Source: Paramecium octaurelia
Taxonomy: Eukaryota > Ciliophora > Oligohymenophorea > Peniculida > Parameciidae
Length of the DNA stretch: 64,000 nucleotides
NCBI GenBank assembly: GCA_905182995.1
Contig: CAJJDP010000012.1
Span: 256,370-320,369 of the forward strand
Direction of reading: 5' to 3'
Shown: positions 22,484 to 34,630 of the stretch, piece after piece
Layout: every line of letters starts with the position of its first letter
How positions within the stretch are numbered: the first letter of the stretch is position 1
Notes under the pieces: model-generated
Database searches by the model: none
Told to the model about the DNA's origin: nothing
What the model saw: the letters and a program-made list of their open reading frames with translations, nothing else
Program-made: the position numbers and the translations under genes

Positions 22484-23836
22484 ATGGACTTGGATTTCAT
22501 TTTCTTTCCTGCTCCTAAAGAAACATTAGATACTGGGTACTTTGATGAAGGTAGAATATTATGGATACCGAAACATTCAGCACTTTATCCAAATTTTTAG
22601 AACTATGTTAAAAGAAAAACAAAGAAAAATATGGTTGTTTTTGTGAAGCAGTCCACTCAACTAGCAGAAGAAGAATAATTAGCTTTGATTGATGATCAAT
22701 AGTACAAATTTATAAATATGATAGAGATTTTCAAAAACAACCAATACCTTAATTCCCAAATATTCATAGAGGTCTGACTATTTAATAAAATTTGGTTGAA
22801 AATTTTGAGTTTTAAGAAAAGGAAGTAGGATCACCAGAATTTGATTTAGCTGATTATGAAGATGATTTACATGACAAATTATCAAAATTAAATTAGGAAT
22901 CTGTTTACAACATTGGAAAAACAAAAATTAGCAGCATTTAATAAAATTAGTTCATGCGCGCTAAAAAAAGAGAAACTACAAGTAGAAGTTCTCCTCATTT
23001 CCTTCAATTCAATTAAAAATAAGATATAATCATATAATAGAAAAAAATATGCAAAAGAGAGGGTAGCATTATTGGATATATCCCTTGTTTGCTTATTAAA
23101 TATGAGAATTCATCAAATATTGTTGTGTATTTTCACGGAAATGCAGAAGACATCACTTAATCATATGCATTTTTGATACATCTTCGTAATGTTTTGTAAG
23201 TATCACTATATCATAGTAAGAAAAGATTTCAGTTTTGGCAGTAGAATATCCAGGGTATGGAAAATACAATAAAGTTTAAACTTCTGCTGAAGCCATTTAA
23301 AATGATGCCGATTATGTCTATAACTATTTGACAAAAAAAATAGGATACGAAGAAAACTCTATTATGATTTTTGGAAGATCCATAGGTTCAGGCCCTGCAA
23401 CTTATTTAGCAAGCAAACACAAGCCTGGTTGTTTGGTTTTAATGTCTCCATTTACCTCTTTGAAGGATGCTGTTAGGGATTATATTAAGTTTGTAGGAAC
23501 ATGGGTGTAGCATTTGATTAGGTAACGATTTAACAATTTACAAAATATAAATGATGTAACATCTCCGACTTTTATTTTACATGGGAAGAAAGACGATATG
23601 ATACCATATTAATAAGCTTAAAGATTATAGGGTAAAATTGATGAGTATAATTAGAAAATTGCTCAGCTCAAATATGTGTATTACATTTGGCAGAAGACAT
23701 GGATCATATTAGTTATAAGTTACATTCAGATTTAATTATTCCATTGATGCAATTCTTAAGAAAGATTAACTTCTATTAAGTCTATTTTAAAAGTCCTAAA
23801 ATGCCAACAAATTTATATCAGAATCCAACAGGATGA
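22484..23836 (+). CDS. alpha/beta hydrolase of the ABHD17/BEM46 type, 426 aa
   Basis: Four exons (introns of 23, 26 and 23 nt) total 427 codons. The N-terminal 190 residues are charged and variable; the hydrolase core begins with IVVYFHGNAEDI (oxyanion-hole HGN, near residue 209), then AVEYPGYGKY, the nucleophile elbow GRSIGSGPA (near 279), the acid in GKKDDMIP (near 352) and the catalytic His in EDMDH (near 382). This order is typical of ABHD17/FAM108 and BEM46-like serine hydrolases, which in animals depalmitoylate membrane proteins. No N-terminal Cys-rich palmitoylation motif or signal peptide is obvious, so membrane attachment is uncertain. Confidence 0.92.
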
Positions 23837-23891
23837 GTGATTATAATTAATAAATAATATTAAACAAATACATAATAATCACAGTTATCAT

Positions 23892-26800
23892 TCATTCTTT
23901 TTATTATTACTGTTATTGTCTATAAAGTTATTAGGCAAGAATGTATCGATTTATATCCATCTAATTCTTATTCTTGAATTTCATGCTTTATTTGGCTGCT
24001 CTTAATTTTTATAATAACGCTTCTCTTTCCTATAATTTTGAGCATATTAATACCTTATCAGTTTCGACATATGTTTCCTCTGAAATTTGTTAAGTTTACT
24101 ATTCTGTTTTTTATTACTAATTGCGATTGGTGCCAAATTATCTTCTGCTGTCTATTGATTTATAAATGATACCAATACCTAAATTTGATTATTGAGTGTC
24201 CTTTCTTTTTTCATTCAAAGCCTTTTTTAAGTTGGCTAGTAGAGCTTCTGCTTCTTTTACTCTAGTGTCTTCTGGTTTGAGTGTCTAGTTTAAATATGTT
24301 TAATTACTCTCTTTAATAGATCAGAAGCTCTTTCTTAGAATTCAACTGCCTTTTAGAAGTCTCCAATTTCACCATGTTCCAAGGCAATAGCTGAATAATA
24401 TCCAGATACTCTCAATTTGTATTATTAAGTTTCTGTCCCTTAAAAGGATTTAAATAATGATTCACACTTTTCGAGTCCTTCAAATAAACAGTTCAGAGCA
24501 CTCTAATGTTAACCACTTTCTGAATAAAGCAAGGACAAATTTGTATATTGATTAAATACTTCTTAGCCTTCTCCTCCAATTAAATTGGCAAGGTACAAGG
24601 TATGCAACATATGATTGAATGCTTCTTTATAATTTTTAGTGGAAAAATAGTATAAAGACAAAGCTGTAATGGCTTAGACTGTCAAAGGGTGATCATAACC
24701 ATAAATTGTGGTATAGATTTAAATGGCTTGCTTTTAGAAATGTATGGCAGCATCATATTCCTACTTTCTCAAATAGACCGCTGAAATTTTAGAATAACAG
24801 TTTGCTAATTCTTTATGCATCTAACCATGTAAATTTAATATTATTTGGGATGCAGTAAGATAGGATTCTAAAGCTTGATGAAGATTTTAATGTTCAAGCA
24901 TATACTTTTGACCAATTTCTATATTATTTTTTGCATCTTCTGATACTTACTCTATAAATTTGATAATCGGCTGAATTCCCACTATATCAGAAGGTTAGAA
25001 GTCATGGTAGTCTCTAGCCACTAATTGTAATCCTATTTATTAACACAGTTCTCTTAAACAAGATAATTTATGGAATCCCTTCTTATTCAATATAGAGGAG
25101 TCTATTTTGTGTTGATATCTAGCTTCTGCTATCTTATTGATTTAATCCCAAACCTCTTAATATGAGGGATATTAATAATTGTTTGCTTGAATTAAACATC
25201 TAAAGTGAGGTTTATCACCATTTTAAGTACTTTTGTTTTTGTTTTTCTTCTTTTTCTTCTTGTCTTCTTATTTATTATTAGTGACAGAAGGATTTGAATT
25301 TGAGAATATAATATTTAAAAGGTGACACAAAACTTAAGATAATTGATTCTGTGGTGCTTTTCTCATAGATTCTCTAAAGATATGTTTCAATGTCTTAGCA
25401 AAGACCACTCTTTCCAAAGTAAGTCTTAAAGAGGGTTACTCTTCAGAACGAATAAAACTGATAACTTTTCCAAGATATCTCATATTTACTCCATGAGAAT
25501 GAAAAATGTCTGAAATGCTGAGATCAGAGTGTCTAGATGTTTCTGGTTAAGATAATTCTTAGATTAATTATGGGATTGCTTAATTTAATAAGAATGTAGA
25601 CAATTTTTTTAAATCCTCTTCTTATTATGTCAATTTCTCTGATGATTATAATATTGTCTTAGTACCCAAGGCTGGATTTAACTTTAATCCTTCCTTTGGA
25701 TTGCCAATCAAGAGATTTTAGATGTTTTAATATGCCTCTTATTAAGTTTTTGGATCATCACTATTATTTTGTTTAATTTTTTAAATAGTATTAACAACCC
25801 AATAATTTTAAAGTAACTCATATCTTAAAACACAACATTAATTATTCTCCCCCTAATAGTTATAATCTCTAGGAGATAATCTTAGAAGATCTAGTAAATA
25901 CATTCTTTTATCTGATCCCATGATACCTTTGACTTCAATGCTTCCAGCCATGGAGTATTTTTGTTGGTTGCCATCAAGAAATACAATATCAGTATCAAGA
26001 TGGAAGAATTCACATGTTTTTGACATGACCTTGTGAAATTCTTCCGATTTTTGAATGGTCTTTCCATCATCAATTGAACCATATTAAGTGCAATTGCTAT
26101 GATCACTATTGAGAATTCCTGGTATAATAGACTATGCAATAACTCTTCTTCCTTTATAATCAACTAAACAAGTATTCAAAACACTCAATCCAGGAATGTC
26201 TAATTTATGTAGAATCTACAAATTTCTAAAATCGCAATTAGTTGTTGAGACTGTTGGTGTAGCATCGGGACCACTTTCTTACTTTAATTTATATAATTTT
26301 AAATACTCTAAAATCTTCTGGTGTTTCCATGGCAAAACTAAAGAATATCTGATTATAAACGTAAACTTATTAGCATTCGATATCCATGGGATTCAGAGGC
26401 TAGATAATTTTATCAACAACAGCACAAGCTCCTCTTACTGCTGCTTCCACGAAGTCTCCATAAACCTTTGATAATGCTTTGTCTCTATTCAATTTTTGAA
26501 TCAAATCGATCTTGGGCAATGAGCGAAAGACTTGCAATTCTTCATTCCAATCTCTCAAACTTGAGACATCAAATCCGTGTAAATCCAAAGCCCAACTCTC
26601 ACTTCTTTAATGATCTAAAGTCAGAGGAACTTCTTGAATTGATAACCATTTATGATTGTATCTTATTGTAGCTGGTAATGCAGGTTGTTATTACTCTGGA
26701 ATTGCATTTATTAATTCCTTTCTAAATTTATGTAAATGCATTGTTTTACTTAAATGAGGGACTGTGATCCACTATCAAATCTATTAGATTGTAGTAGCAA

Positions 26801-27473
26801 TCACTTTTTTGAGTGGGCTCAAAGGTTCTCCCTTAGGAGCTATTGACATAAAACCCTAAATTAGAGGCTGTTATTATTAGTTCAACTGATTCAATGGTTT
26901 TAAGGACAATATAAAAGAGATCACCTAATTATTGTTGTCTCCATTACCCTTTAATTTTCGCGAAAGAGGAGGGGGATTGAAAGAGGACAACCCCAATTGT
27001 TACACGTTCTATTTAATAGCCTTATTGTCATCATTTAAGAGTAAGGTTGGTTTGATAGCTGGTTGGAGGATGTCGTTTAATTGCAAGTCCCCTATTTCTT
27101 TTAGTGATAATGAATCTTCATTCTGATTTTTGCCTTTGCATAGATATTGATAATGTGAGAGATTGGCAATGATTTCTTAGACTCTTCTTAAATGGAATCT
27201 GGCTGTTCTTTCATTAAACTCATCTACATGATTGTTGAAACCTGTACCTAATAAAACTTGCAACTTTCCTCCATCTGGAATGGAAAACTCACTGTACTCA
27301 TTGATTCGCTATCCTTTATGAGAAAAATAGAAATTTTGAAAGAGGGACAATATTGTGGATTCTGTAAGATATTGTCTGACTTCTAGTAGAGTCTCAGCTA
27401 TCTCTAGGGGCCAAGTATATTTGTCATAGAAGTCTAAATACAATTTTACACTTTCTTCTTTTGTTTGTTTCAT
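23892..27473 (-). CDS. CLU: CLU family protein (clustered mitochondria), ~1190 aa
   Basis: A long minus-strand coding region begins at ATG 27473 ([17 protein letters not shown]) and ends at 23892. The central CLU domain is clear ([66 protein letters not shown] region), followed by a helical part ([33 protein letters not shown]) and C-terminal TPR repeats ([31 protein letters not shown]). CLU proteins act in the cytosol at the mitochondrial surface, bind mRNAs for mitochondrial proteins, and keep mitochondria spread. A 27-nt intron may lie at 24152-24178, but it is a multiple of three without a stop and could be coding. Slightly shorter than plant or fungal CLU. Confidence 0.9.
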
Positions 27474-27614
27474 CTCAAATCGACCGCAAATTAAATTAAT
27501 ATGCAAAAATCCTAACTTAAATATGCTAAAACACCGCAATATCTAAGAAGAAGCTCATTGAATTCATAAAATTCATAGAGCCCTAAAAAGAAAGCAAATT
27601 AAACCCAAGACCAG

Positions 27615-29024
27615 ATGACTGGCAGCCAACTGCAATTAGAAATGTCGAAATCATAATAATCATTTCGTAGTTCTAATAGTCCTGTTGGTCATTGCCAGTC
27701 TGTGAGGTGAGATATGCGTCAATAATTAGCTCTAAAACATTTCCATATCCTCCTTCCCCAACTAGAACTTTGTAAAAAAGACCTTCTCAAATCATATCAA
27801 AGTAATAACTTCAATCTATGCATGAACGATCGATCATTAAAATGTTAGGACTCAAAATGGAAGCTATCTGTACCAAAAGTTCTCATGAGAAGAATAAGAT
27901 GGTCTTCATTTGTTAATATCCAAACTGCGAAGCCGATAATAGATTAGGTTGTTCCTATTGTCAAATTGAATAACATGGCAATCATGCATCTCAAAATATG
28001 GAAATCTAAACATTTTGCAAAATATTTGATGACAGACGACAATAAGTAAATACAATATATGATCATATATTAGTTTGACGATCTCTGTAATTAAATCATG
28101 CGAGTTCCTGATAAAATTACTTAAGTAAAAACCTTTTTTGAAAAATTGAGAATAAATGTTTAAGAAAGACTATAATAGATAGAAGAAAATGTAATCAAAT
28201 CAATTGATGAGGAATTATCTTGGCAACCCTTAGAAAGAGATCTTCAAAATAGAGTAAATTACTTGAGCAGCAAAAATATCTTTGACATGACCTAAGAAGA
28301 ACTTACAGAGAGTTTAAGTTTTATTTAAGGTAAACATCTGTCTGAAGTTGAATACATTATTATCGAATCTGAAAAGTTCCTTACATCAAAAGGTGAATAA
28401 GTTCAACAATCTTGGAATGATTTCAGAGAACAACTGGAATTTGAATTAAACACAGCCTTAGGAGACAATAACAATATTTAAATTATTGATTCAAAATAAA
28501 GAAAAGAATATGCATAATAAAAACTCTAGATTTTAGCATAAAAACAGGAAAAGTATCTTGAACAATTCAAACCTTTTTAATTAATAATGAATGAAGTTTA
28601 AGAGGAAGAAAGAAAGATTGAAGTTCAGAAATAAGAGGAAGCTAAAAAATAGACTGAAATTTAGAAATAACAATTAATTCAAATGAAAAAAGAGTAAAAA
28701 TAAAGAGAACTAGAATAAATCAAATTAAAAGAAGAGTAGAAGAAAAAAGAGAAAGAACTTGAAAGAGAAAAACAATTAAGAACGTTTCCACACACTTTAT
28801 ACACTTAAGATTGTCCTCACAGATTACCTTGCAACACCATTCCAATTTTCTCTTGTTGTAACAAAGCTTATCCTTGCACATAATGTCATGGTTATTAATT
28901 TCATCCCCCTAGAATCTCAATCCCAAGTTATAGATATTGCATGAATTGTTTAGAAATCTACTTGGTAGTTTTTCCAACAAATCAATCAGTTAATTGTCTT
29001 AAGTGTCAAATTTAATAATCATGA
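27615..29024 (+). CDS. zinc-finger coiled-coil protein with CHY-like C-terminus, 452 aa
   Basis: Three exons, with introns of 23 nt (GTGAGATATG..AATTAG) and 28 nt (GTAAATACAA..TATTAG), total 453 codons. N-terminus is Ser/Gln-rich; residues about 90-130 hold a Cys/His cluster (CQYPNCEADNRLGCSYC, then HGNH) of B-box character; the middle is a long Glu/Lys/Gln coiled coil; the C-terminal 70 residues carry a dense zinc signature (CPHRLPCNT, SCCNKAYPCTQCHGYQ, YCMNCLE, NCLKCQI) that matches the CHY-type zinc finger layout. Such domains in other eukaryotes occur in ubiquitin ligases, but no RING is seen here. The stop codon touches the stop of the next gene. Confidence 0.82.
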
Positions 29025-30251
29025 TCATAATAAGATTAATTTATTATCTTAAAAATCAAAATTTGATCCATTTTCTAATCTTTATCCTAGGGTATGGTAC
29101 CTTCTCTTTATCTTGTTGAAGTTTTGAGATGTTTTCTTTCCAAAATTATTAATTATAGTCCTTTGTGTATTAACATTGCTTATGATTGGAGCAGTTAACC
29201 CATTAATCTCACCAGCAATTGGACTTAATTATATATTTTAATAATACGTTATATTTTAAGAATTCATTTAGGTTGAAAATAATGTTATTGAAAACCTTTT
29301 ATCAGCATTTAAAATGCTTTTTAATTGCTATTGTTTTTAATTATTTTGTAAATCTAATTTTACTTATGAATTGGTTCTGCAATCATTTATGTATTCTCTA
29401 AGGTCACTCATACTTTCTAATTTTCTCTTTTATAGACCCATTTTTCGATAATGGTTTTTAATCTTATTATCTAATGATTGATATTTTTATTTCTATTCCT
29501 CAATTGCTTCTCTTATCCTTTCATTCTCAAACTACTTTCTCTATTTTCTTTCTTCATCCAGTAATATTTGCGCTTCTAGTTTCCTTTTTGACATTAAAGC
29601 CTTCTTGGAATATGGTAGAGTTTCATCATAATCTTCAGCTTGATCGAATTTCTCCAATTTCTTGATGCTTTCTCGATACACCTTTTCTTCTTGTTTTAAC
29701 TCCATTATCTACAATTTCTCCATAATCTATTGTAGTCTCTTTGATTTGTGCTTCATCTTTTGGAACTCATCTCTCTTAATAAAGTTGTTTAACTTACTTT
29801 TATATACAAATCAGCACAATCTTAATCGCCAATAATCTCCTCTTGCTTATCTTTAATCTAAATTTGTAGATTTTGTATCAAAGGTATCATTGCCTATTGT
29901 ATCTTATTACAAGTTTATGAGTAATTGAAACTAAATTTACATAATTCAATACTTGCAATTAGGAACTTCATCCAATTTATATTGACATGAACAACGAACC
30001 ATTTCCTTATCAATCTTGTTTTGAACTTCTTTAGATTTCGATAGAGATGCTAAAACCTTATTGACTTTTTTGATCTTTTGTTAATGAGAAATTGATTTAT
30101 TGGGGCCATCTATTCCCTACTTTGAAGCAATCAATTTTTTTTATAATAACTCTAATTTTGGTTTGAATTGATTCGTTAGCTTTAAGAAGTCTTCACAATA
30201 TTGTTTTCTTCTTTGAGTATAAAATTCAATATTTTCTCTTGTCAATAACAT
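29025..30251 (-). CDS. coiled-coil protein with small Cys motif, 393 aa
   Basis: Three exons (introns of 22 and 23 nt) total 394 codons. It starts MLLTRENIEFYTQRRK, contains a Cys pair region (VRCSCQYKLDEVPNC) near residue 90 and then a long charged coiled coil (KRKLEAQILLDEERKQRKQ). No known domain. It shares its 3' boundary with the plus-strand gene at 27615-29024: the two stop codons form TGATCA without any spacer. Confidence 0.78.
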
Positions 30252-30276
30252 AAATTAATCAATTTATTTTTTAAAA

Positions 30277-30540
30277 ATGAATAATAAACTTTTTAGTCGA
30301 AACGAACCAAGAAATAAACTATCAGCAATATCTCTAAATCGTTAAGTGATTTAGAAAAAAGAACATTCTGTAAATTTATTCCCTTGCAATTTACACTTCT
30401 TAGAAATTCAAATAAATCTAAATATCCTAAGCTAATATATTCAAATACCTTAGAATATATTAGAATTTTCAAAATAAATAATTTATAATATTAATAAATC
30501 AAAATTATCTAATTTGTCTTCATCCTTTAGAACTAGTTGA
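30277..30540 (+). CDS. small hypothetical ORF, 87 aa
   Basis: Intronless 88-codon frame starting 25 bp from the divergent gene at 30251. Composition is Asn/Leu/Ile/Ser-rich (MNNKLFSRNEPRNKLSAISL). No domain; could be a chance frame in AT-rich DNA. Confidence 0.35.
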
Positions 30541-30839
30541 TTTAATACACTTTTCAATTAAAAAAATGTTTCATTATTTTATATCCAATTTCAGTTTCTA
30601 AATTTCTTAATGTTTCACAGTATACAACATTTCTAACATTATGTAGAATGATGTTAATTTTATTTGCATATTAGAATTTTGATTTCAGAGAATATGTAAA
30701 AAGATAGGGTGTTATTAAAACGGTAGATGTCTTAAATAGTAATATTATTAATTATTTCAAATAGGAACAAAGCCAATATTTGGAGAATATTGTTAGGTAT
30801 GCTTTAATAAATTAAAATTAAATTAGATTACATATAGAA
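30541..30839. other. AT-rich intergenic region
   Basis: About 300 bp upstream of the RasGAP-VPS9 gene; no supported frame. Confidence 0.5.
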
Positions 30840-33800
30840 ATGTTTGAAATACAAGAGGACCAAAGTGACGTGAGTATTGCACAGATCCAAGATTCAAATT
30901 ATCTTAAGCTATCCAAAAGGTAATCATTTAATTCAGACACAATTCTTCAATGGAATACCTTATAGGAGAATCTTTAATTGCAATATAATTTGCTAAATAA
31001 GGGTACTTTTGTGGCAATTGCAAATTAGAAAATGAAACTAAGAATGAGCGCATTTAGATTCTTTTGAATACAGTGGAGAAGTATTACAAGACATAGCTTC
31101 GGTATAAGGACTTGCGTAGATTGTACAATCAACAATAAGCAAATAATTATAATCAAATACAATGTGTATTGGGGTACAAATTTGAAAATGTTCATTCTGA
31201 TGTACAAAAGTTTTTATTTTTGTTGATGGAAAACCAAGAACTTTTTGCATAATTGATTCACTCATCTTTGGATATTGGTGCTCATAATTTGGATGAGTTT
31301 ATATTTGATATTCTAGCATTCCTTTATGATCCCATTGTAGGAGCTGGCCTTTAAGAAGGAGTTTTTAAATTATTAAGCGAACTCTTAAAATTAGAGTTAA
31401 TTAATCTAAAAAATCCAATAGAGTTATTTCAAGATAAAAATAACCTAGTTTGCAAATTTCTTATAGGATTCAGCAAAGGACCATTATGTTAATCATATAT
31501 ACAATAGGTATGTGGATAGGCATTAAACTTACTTATGAATGTAAAAGAAGAGTTAGAATTAAATCCTAAGATGTATCATATATCAATTTGAATCATAGTA
31601 TTTATGAACAGTAGTTGAAATTGAAAGAAAGCAAAGAGTCTGCGAAACTACTTAAATTAAAACAGGAGAATAAAGCAAGGAAAATAATGTTTAATATTCT
31701 TCCTATTTTAATGTAGGGAACACAGGAGAATAAAGATATTAATGTTTATGAGAATGTGAGAAGAACTAAAATTCCTGACTCTTTACTGAATGAAATAATT
31801 GAATAAATTACTCCATCAATTTAATCCTATTGCCAAACACCATTATAGAGGATAGTAGACCCTTAATTAGTAGAGGAAACAGCTAAAATATTATATGATA
31901 GACGCAAAGTGACTGAGATGATTGTTAACTCTATTTGTGACAATATCATAAATAGTTTACATAATCTACCTTTTATAATGAGAGCCTTATGTCGATTGTA
32001 ATACCAAATCTTTAAAGTCGTTTATTAATCTTATAAATAAGAGGACCTATTTAGTTTGCTAATTTAATTTCTTATCAATAAATGGGTGTTACCTGAATTC
32101 ACCGCAATGTTTCTTAATTAACAATCATTAGAATCATCTAAATACTAAACTAATAATATTGCAGTAGTAAGTAAAATCCTATTGGGTGTTTGGAAGGGAG
32201 AAGCTATTGAAGGTCTCAAAATTACATTAACAAGTCCAAATGTTTTAAGTTATTTCAAAGTTTTAATTGAACTCCCTCAAACCTAATTGAATTTTTATAT
32301 CAAAGAAAAAACGGAAAAACCCTTTCTCTCCTATTTACTCTCCATATCAGATTTATAAATTTTATTAAATACAATAACAAAATCAAGGATTGAAGGCTCA
32401 TTAGGAGGTAAACAATTAACCAGATACACAGATTTAAGGGAACTGGCAGAAAGTATTCTGCGATATAATTTGAAAATGGGAGGTGATTATATGAATAATG
32501 CTGTGTAATGGAAAGGATAGAAAGTATTAGCTAATAATATGCATTTTGCAGTACATAGACTATCTGATCTATATAATGTCAATTATATTGATATTGCTTT
32601 TAAATTCACAGAGAAGTTCAGTGCATAAGACAAGGAAGAGCTGTTGTTTATTTCAAAAGCCAAATAAGTTGTGGCTTAATTTTTAATTTCTATTGAAAGA
32701 ATATCACTTTTGGCTAAATTAAGGAACAATATTATTTTAAGCTTTGACAACCTAATATATATGTACAAAGATGTAATTTAAGTGATATAATTTAGTCTTA
32801 TGAAAATAAGGGATAAGTGATTAAACAGTATGAGAACATTTCGCCTTAATTATATGCGAATTATTTGCTATCTATTTATAAAATGATTCCGAATCAATAT
32901 ACTAGCAATAATCTATCACTTTTATGCCAAGAAATGATCTAAGAATTTGATTAGAAGGTTACTTATGCAAAAAATCGTAAGTACTCTTTGTTTCTTATAT
33001 AGAACAAAAGGCAATGTTAGAAGCATTCTTGAAAATTATAACTCAACTTAAAACTGAGAGAAATGAAATTAAATCTTTGAACAAAATGTTAAAAACCATT
33101 GAATTAAAAAAAAAGTTAACCTATTTTTTAAAAAATATTAAGATTCCATGCTTGTTGAGTTTCAGATATGGATAAATCAATTTGAATTCAATTTAAGACT
33201 CATCTAAAACTAAATCATTAGATCCAAAGGATAACGAAAAATAATAATTTTTATAGATTGTGAATGGAACAGATCTGAATTCACTATAGTTGGAATTGCC
33301 ATTTTAGAGCATCAGAGACTTTATCGATATATTGAGTGGATTGAAGCATTTGCAACTTGCCTTAGAGGGAGATTAGGTTTATATAGAGATGTAATATATA
33401 TTCTAACCTTTTAGAGTCTCGAAACTGTTTTAGAACTATATGAAATTAGTGGAAGAAAAGTTATAATAATAATCATTTTTCCCATAAAATTAGAACTTAA
33501 AAAAAAATAATCAATATATTGATTTATGTTTTGAAACAGCAGAAAAGTCTATTGTACGCAGAATTATGATGAAGTATTGTACCATTAATGAAATCAAAGA
33601 AGACAAAAATTTTATCGAATAATGTCAATAAAAATTGAAACACCTTGAAGAATAGTAAGAAGTTAAGATTTGCTTATCAGAATTGCCTATGTTATAGAAA
33701 ATGAGTGAATGTATTTAGTGATATTATGAGATTAGCTTTTAGATAGATTGATTAAGTAATGACTCCCATTGAGAAATTACAAATGATTTCTGATTGTTTG

Positions 33801-34025
33801 AGTAACACATCTTAGTTATTGAAGATATCTGGAATCGATGATAATCCTGGTTAAGATGGAACACTGCCAGTTTTTATTTATTTAGTTGCTTAAGCATGTC
33901 CAAAATTTATGAAGACAAATTTGAATATAATCTAATCTTTATTCAACTTTGATCGTTGGAAGAATTCAACTTACCCATTTTCATCAACTTAATTATAAGG
34001 AGCATATGAAAATATTATAAGTTGA
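30840..34025 (+). CDS. RasGAP-VPS9 protein, GAPVD1/RME-6-like, 1019 aa
   Basis: Six exons (introns of 26, 26, 23, 26 and 25 nt) sum to exactly 1020 codons. The N-terminal half has the RasGAP fold: FLFLLMENQELFAQLIHSS, then YDPIVGAGLQEGVFKLLSEL, ICDNIINSLHNLPFIMRALC and QFLINKWVLPEF, which corresponds to the conserved LxxYRxMNPAI-type helix of RasGAP and IQGAP proteins. The C-terminal ~110 residues are a VPS9 domain (MTPIEKLQMISDCLSN, DGTLPVFIYLVAQACP), which activates Rab5-type GTPases. This pairing is the GAPVD1 (GAPex-5/RME-6) architecture, acting in clathrin endocytosis. The arginine finger of an active RasGAP could not be located with confidence, so GAP activity is uncertain. Confidence 0.88.
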
Positions 34026-34099
34026 CATTATAAAATATATTTCATAATTAATTTGACTCTCAAATATTATCTTATCTAACTATTACTCTACATCTACAA

Positions 34100-34321
34100 A
34101 TGAAAAAATAAGGGGTTCTATTTTAGTTACTAATAAGTTTAATTAAATTAGTTTAAATTTATAGAATATACTACAATAGTTATTAAAATTAGTCTCATAG
34201 GTCATTAAATAGAATTTTGGAACTATATATATTTACATCACATGATATGTGTTTTGCATTATTTATGTTTAAAGGAGCAATTACAAGAGTTCTTCTGTCT
34301 TATTTTATGAATATAAGATGA
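34100..34321 (+). CDS. small doubtful ORF, 73 aa
   Basis: Intronless 74-codon frame with hydrophobic stretches (GVLFQLLISLIKLVQIY). No domain; the composition could arise by chance. The surrounding 34,026-34,630 shows nothing else. Confidence 0.22.
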
Positions 34322-34630
34322 TTCTTGAAATAATATGAAGAAATCCCTGAGTCTAGGTAATGTTTGAAATTAAAATTATGATCAATCGTTCTATTATCAG
34401 TAAAAATACATTTAATGCATTACTAAATGATAATATTTGCTATATTTAGATTTAGATTATTGGTGCTTTAATTCTTTACCTGGAGTTGGGTGAGCTATTT
34501 AATTTAGAGATCATAAACTTGAGTTTTCACTAATCAGAATCTATATTAAATGGAAGTGACAAAACATTCACCTTCACTTTGGGAATCCTATTTCTAAAGC
34601 ATAAAATAATTAAAATATCTTTTTAATTTC
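34322..34630. other. AT-rich intergenic region upstream of SDHA
   Basis: About 300 bp without a supported frame. Confidence 0.5.

Noticed and set aside
27617..27700. Hairpin considered as a tRNA or snoRNA gene
   Set aside because: It has a 7-8 bp terminal stem but no T-loop, anticodon arm or C/D or H/ACA boxes, and it sits inside a coding exon.
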